DNA of 5,807 nt from Desulfurococcales archaeon (GTDB taxonomy: Archaea > Thermoproteota > Thermoprotei_A > Sulfolobales > Fervidicoccaceae): assembly GCA_027048265.1 (NCBI GenBank), contig JALTXS010000023.1:1-5807 (forward strand), read 5' to 3'. This document shows positions 3,726-5,807 of this stretch, in pieces; position 1 is the stretch's first letter; each line of letters starts with the position of its first letter. Position numbers and translations under genes: made by a program. The notes under the pieces were generated by a model. The model searched no databases and was not told where the DNA came from. It was given only the letters and a program-made list of their open reading frames with translations.

Positions 3726-5807
3726 ATGGAATCCCATGTTGAAGTACGCGCAAGAACCCCCCATAAACAAAGCGGATATATAGGAAGCCCTACAAGCCAG
3801 CGCAGAAGCCTAGCCCTAATGACACTCCTCTTAACAGCCCTAACCCTGCTCCCACTAGCCCACCCGGTGCTCGCACAGCAGGCTGTGCTGGAGGACAAGG
3901 TCACCGACCCCAGCGGGGACCCCATGGTCATGGCCCTCCCCAGCGGGGTATCAATGGGGCAGCTGGACGTGGTGGAGGTGGGCGTGGGTGACGCGGGCAG
4001 CCACAAGGTGATTTACGTCAGGTTCGCCGAGCCCCCCGACTACCTCCAGAACAGCCTAGCGACGACGTTCGCGTGGAGCCTCGTGCTCCTGATAAACACC
4101 GACGATGACCCCCGGGCAGAGCTACAGGTCATGGTGGGGCTCCCCGGCTACGCGGCCGGTACAGCATTCCTCCAGGCGATGGACGAGTACAGCCAGGTAA
4201 CCACGGTACCTGATGCCCTGGTGTTCTCCGGTGACGCTCTGTGGATACTAATCCCCAAGGACCAGCTAGGCCCCCTGGGTAGTGAGGAGTGGAGACTCCA
4301 CGGTATCAATGACCCCAATGTCCTGAGCCCCGAGTACACGTTACTAGCGGTGAACTACCTGGAAGCCATGGGCACCGAGACCGTGGAGTCCCCCCAGGGA
4401 GCTCCCGAGTCTGGCGCTGTCCTAGAGCTCCCTGCCGAGGTGGCGGGTAGGGTAACAGGCGTGGCAGCCCCGACAGAGACCCAGAGCCCGAGCCCAACTG
4501 AGACCACAACCACAACGGCCACGAGCCCCACTCTGCCCCCCGGGCACCAGACCCCGCCTCCCATACCAGGCGATGCTGGGACCCTGCTGTGGGAGTACGC
4601 TGACCCTGAGGGCGATGTTTTCGTGGGCGGAGCGTATCCCGAGCCCGAGTACCTGGCCTCGCTCGACAGCGTGGACCTAACACGGTTCGCCCTCTATGAG
4701 AACGATACCCACTACACGGTGGTCCTGGAGACCAAGGGCGACCTGGACCCCCGGTTCTTCGACCCCCAGTACCAGGCAGGCCTCATAGCCTATGTCATTG
4801 AGGTGGACCTATACTATGATACCCCTATGGAGGCATCCAGGGTCCTAGTCTATAGGGAGGGCTACGTGCTGGACGAGGCCAGTGGTAACATGGTCAATGC
4901 ACTGGGCAACGGGCTGGTCAGCTGGGGCGGCAACAGGGCGATAATATCCATACCCAAGAACCTTATTCCCTCAGACCTCGGAGAGGTGCAGGCCGTCTAC
5001 GTGGGGGATGTGTCTATAACCTTCGCCAAGACAAAGGGCGGGTTGACAACCGTTGACGACAAGCTGGACAACGCCGAGGCGGTAAAGTCTCCCCCCTATG
5101 CGGGAGGAGAGGAGCCAACCTACACAATACCCGTTGAAACCACAGTGGCACCAGTGTGCAAGGAATACACGGAGCTGAGCCCCACAAGCCCCCCCATATC
5201 CGGCGTGGTCCTGGCAGAGTCTGCGGTGGGCAGAGCAGATGAGGGCGCTAACTGGGAGAGCATTGAGATGGGCGGCCTCTACCTCGACCCCACGGCCATG
5301 TACCAGGCAATGCTAGTAACAGTGAACACCACCGCGCTGGGCCTCGGGGGCGACGCGAGCGTGAGGGTAGCGCTTGAGGCGAGCCTCATGGGCCAGGAGG
5401 TTAAGGTTTCCTCCGAGCCCGTCCGGGTAGACCCCGCCACGGGGATGGTTACGACACGCATACCCCTCCCGCCCCTGCCCCAAATGGCTGGGGGAATGCC
5501 CAGCATCATGATAAACGCCAAGCTCGTCATCTACAACGACGTTGACTGCACCAAGGTGGAGGTACCTTTTAACCTAGTGATAGAGGGACCCGGTCCCGGG
5601 CCCATGCCAGGGGCAACCGAAACGGAGATGCCACGCACCACAACCATGCCCATGGGAGAGCCCACGATGCCCGGGATGGGGATAAGGGCTGAGTTCAAAC
5701 GCGCAGACATCTACACTTATGAGAAGCAGGGCCGCGAGTTCGTGGCCTACTGGGTTGAGGCGGAAATAGAGGGCGAGGGTGCGGTGGACTACCAGATAGT
5801 CAGCATA
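3726..5807 (+). CDS. Large secreted multi-domain protein with two DOMON-like modules (3' end beyond window)
   Basis: 694 residues are visible with no stop. A long polar N-terminus ends in QRRSLALM, then a hydrophobic core and HPVLA-QQ, a signal peptide with probable cleavage after A50. Module 1 (~54-200) starts DKVTDPSGD and has LVLLINTDDDPR (~120-130) and ILIPKDQLGPLG (~174-185). A Thr/Pro/Ser linker (~249-283) follows. Module 2 (~286-445) has YADPEGD, DSVDLTRFALYEND (from D314) and IISIPKNLIPSDLG (~406-419). Its 'DPEGD...DLTRF' pattern closely resembles the DOMON-like C-terminal module of glucodextranases (PF09985-type), a likely carbohydrate-binding or surface-attachment unit. The two modules look like an internal duplication. 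A beta-rich, probably Ig-like domain (~470-618) contains the only two cysteines (C478, C608). A Met/Pro/Thr-rich linker (~621-652) leads into another domain (from ~653) cut by the window. No catalytic motif is seen. It may be an envelope or S-layer-associated protein, or the N-terminal part of a secreted glycosidase. Confidence 0.8.
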   Translation, partial: MESHVEVRARTPHKQSGYIGSPTSQRRSLALMTLLLTALTLLPLAHPVLAQQAVLEDKVTDPSGDPMVMALPSGVSMGQLDVVEVGVGDAGSHKVIYVRFAEPPDYLQNSLATTFAWSLVLLINTDDDPRAELQVMVGLPGYAAGTAFLQAMDEYSQVTTVPDALVFSGDALWILIPKDQLGPLGSEEWRLHGINDPNVLSPEYTLLAVNYLEAMGTETVESPQGAPESGAVLELPAEVAGRVTGVAAPTETQSPSPTETTTTTATSPTLPPGHQTPPPIPGDAGTLLWEYADPEGDVFVGGAYPEPEYLASLDSVDLTRFALYENDTHYTVVLETKGDLDPRFFDPQYQAGLIAYVIEVDLYYDTPMEASRVLVYREGYVLDEASGNMVNALGNGLVSWGGNRAIISIPKNLIPSDLGEVQAVYVGDVSITFAKTKGGLTTVDDKLDNAEAVKSPPYAGGEEPTYTIPVETTVAPVCKEYTELSPTSPPISGVVLAESAVGRADEGANWESIEMGGLYLDPTAMYQAMLVTVNTTALGLGGDASVRVALEASLMGQEVKVSSEPVRVDPATGMVTTRIPLPPLPQMAGGMPSIMINAKLVIYNDVDCTKVEVPFNLVIEGPGPGPMPGATETEMPRTTTMPMGEPTMPGMGIRAEFKRADIYTYEKQGREFVAYWVEAEIEGEGAVDYQIVSI

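Noticed and set aside
3692..4683. Minus-strand frames of 104 and 125 codons opposite the secreted-protein gene.
   Set aside because: They are Ser/Thr/Arg/Trp-rich shadows of the plus-strand gene, whose frame is supported by a signal peptide, repeated modules and a GGTGA ribosome binding site.
1..5807. CRISPR array or transposon ends.
   Set aside because: No regularly spaced direct repeats of 24-37 bases and no transposase-like frame or terminal inverted repeats were seen on either strand.

Overview
The window looks like part of the chromosome of a hyperthermophilic crenarchaeon, probably of the Desulfurococcales and possibly Aeropyrum or a close relative; this placement is an inference. Evidence: Shine-Dalgarno-led TTG and ATG starts of archaeal type, TATA/box A promoters instead of bacterial -35/-10 boxes, heavy use of AGG for arginine, GC-rich genes with AT-rich promoters, a class III (PibD-type) pilin signal, a tRNA-Leu of archaeal form, and a SIS-fold bifunctional phosphoglucose/phosphomannose isomerase of the crenarchaeal type.

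Layout. Positions 1-245 (minus) hold the N-terminus of an SMC/OLD-like ATPase with a clear Walker A motif, cut by the window edge and much more AT-rich than the rest. Positions 246-429 are AT-rich and non-coding. Positions 430-517 (minus) are tRNA-Leu(CAG) with an encoded CCA. Positions 582-1436 (minus) encode a two-domain, probably regulatory protein (ACT-like plus V4R-like). Positions 1574-2620 (minus) encode the sugar-phosphate isomerase, starting at TTG behind a clear GGTGAT ribosome binding site. Positions 2685-3470 (minus) encode a type IV pilin-like surface protein. Positions 3471-3725 form a divergent regulatory region. From 3726 to the window end (plus) runs an unfinished gene for a large secreted protein with two DOMON-like modules, the second resembling the C-terminal module of glucodextranases, then a probable Ig-like domain and low-complexity linkers.

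The most interesting part is the 255-base divergent region. It holds a TATA box for the pilin, direct repeats placed exactly 20 bp apart around that box, a plus-strand TATA box, a roughly 72-nt nested hairpin starting where that promoter should initiate, then a second hairpin with a T5 tract, and only then the ribosome binding site of the secreted protein. This could be a small RNA gene or a structured attenuator-like leader. A 10-nt segment of the second hairpin is perfectly complementary to the ribosome binding site of the divergent pilin mRNA, which suggests (unproven) RNA-mediated coordination of two cell-surface genes.

How the genes could work together: the pilin and the multi-module protein are both predicted extracellular, and the latter may bind carbohydrate or belong to the cell envelope. 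The isomerase interconverts glucose-6-P, fructose-6-P and mannose-6-P, supplying glycolysis and mannose donors for glycosylation. That linkage is contextual only; each minus-strand gene appears to have its own promoter.
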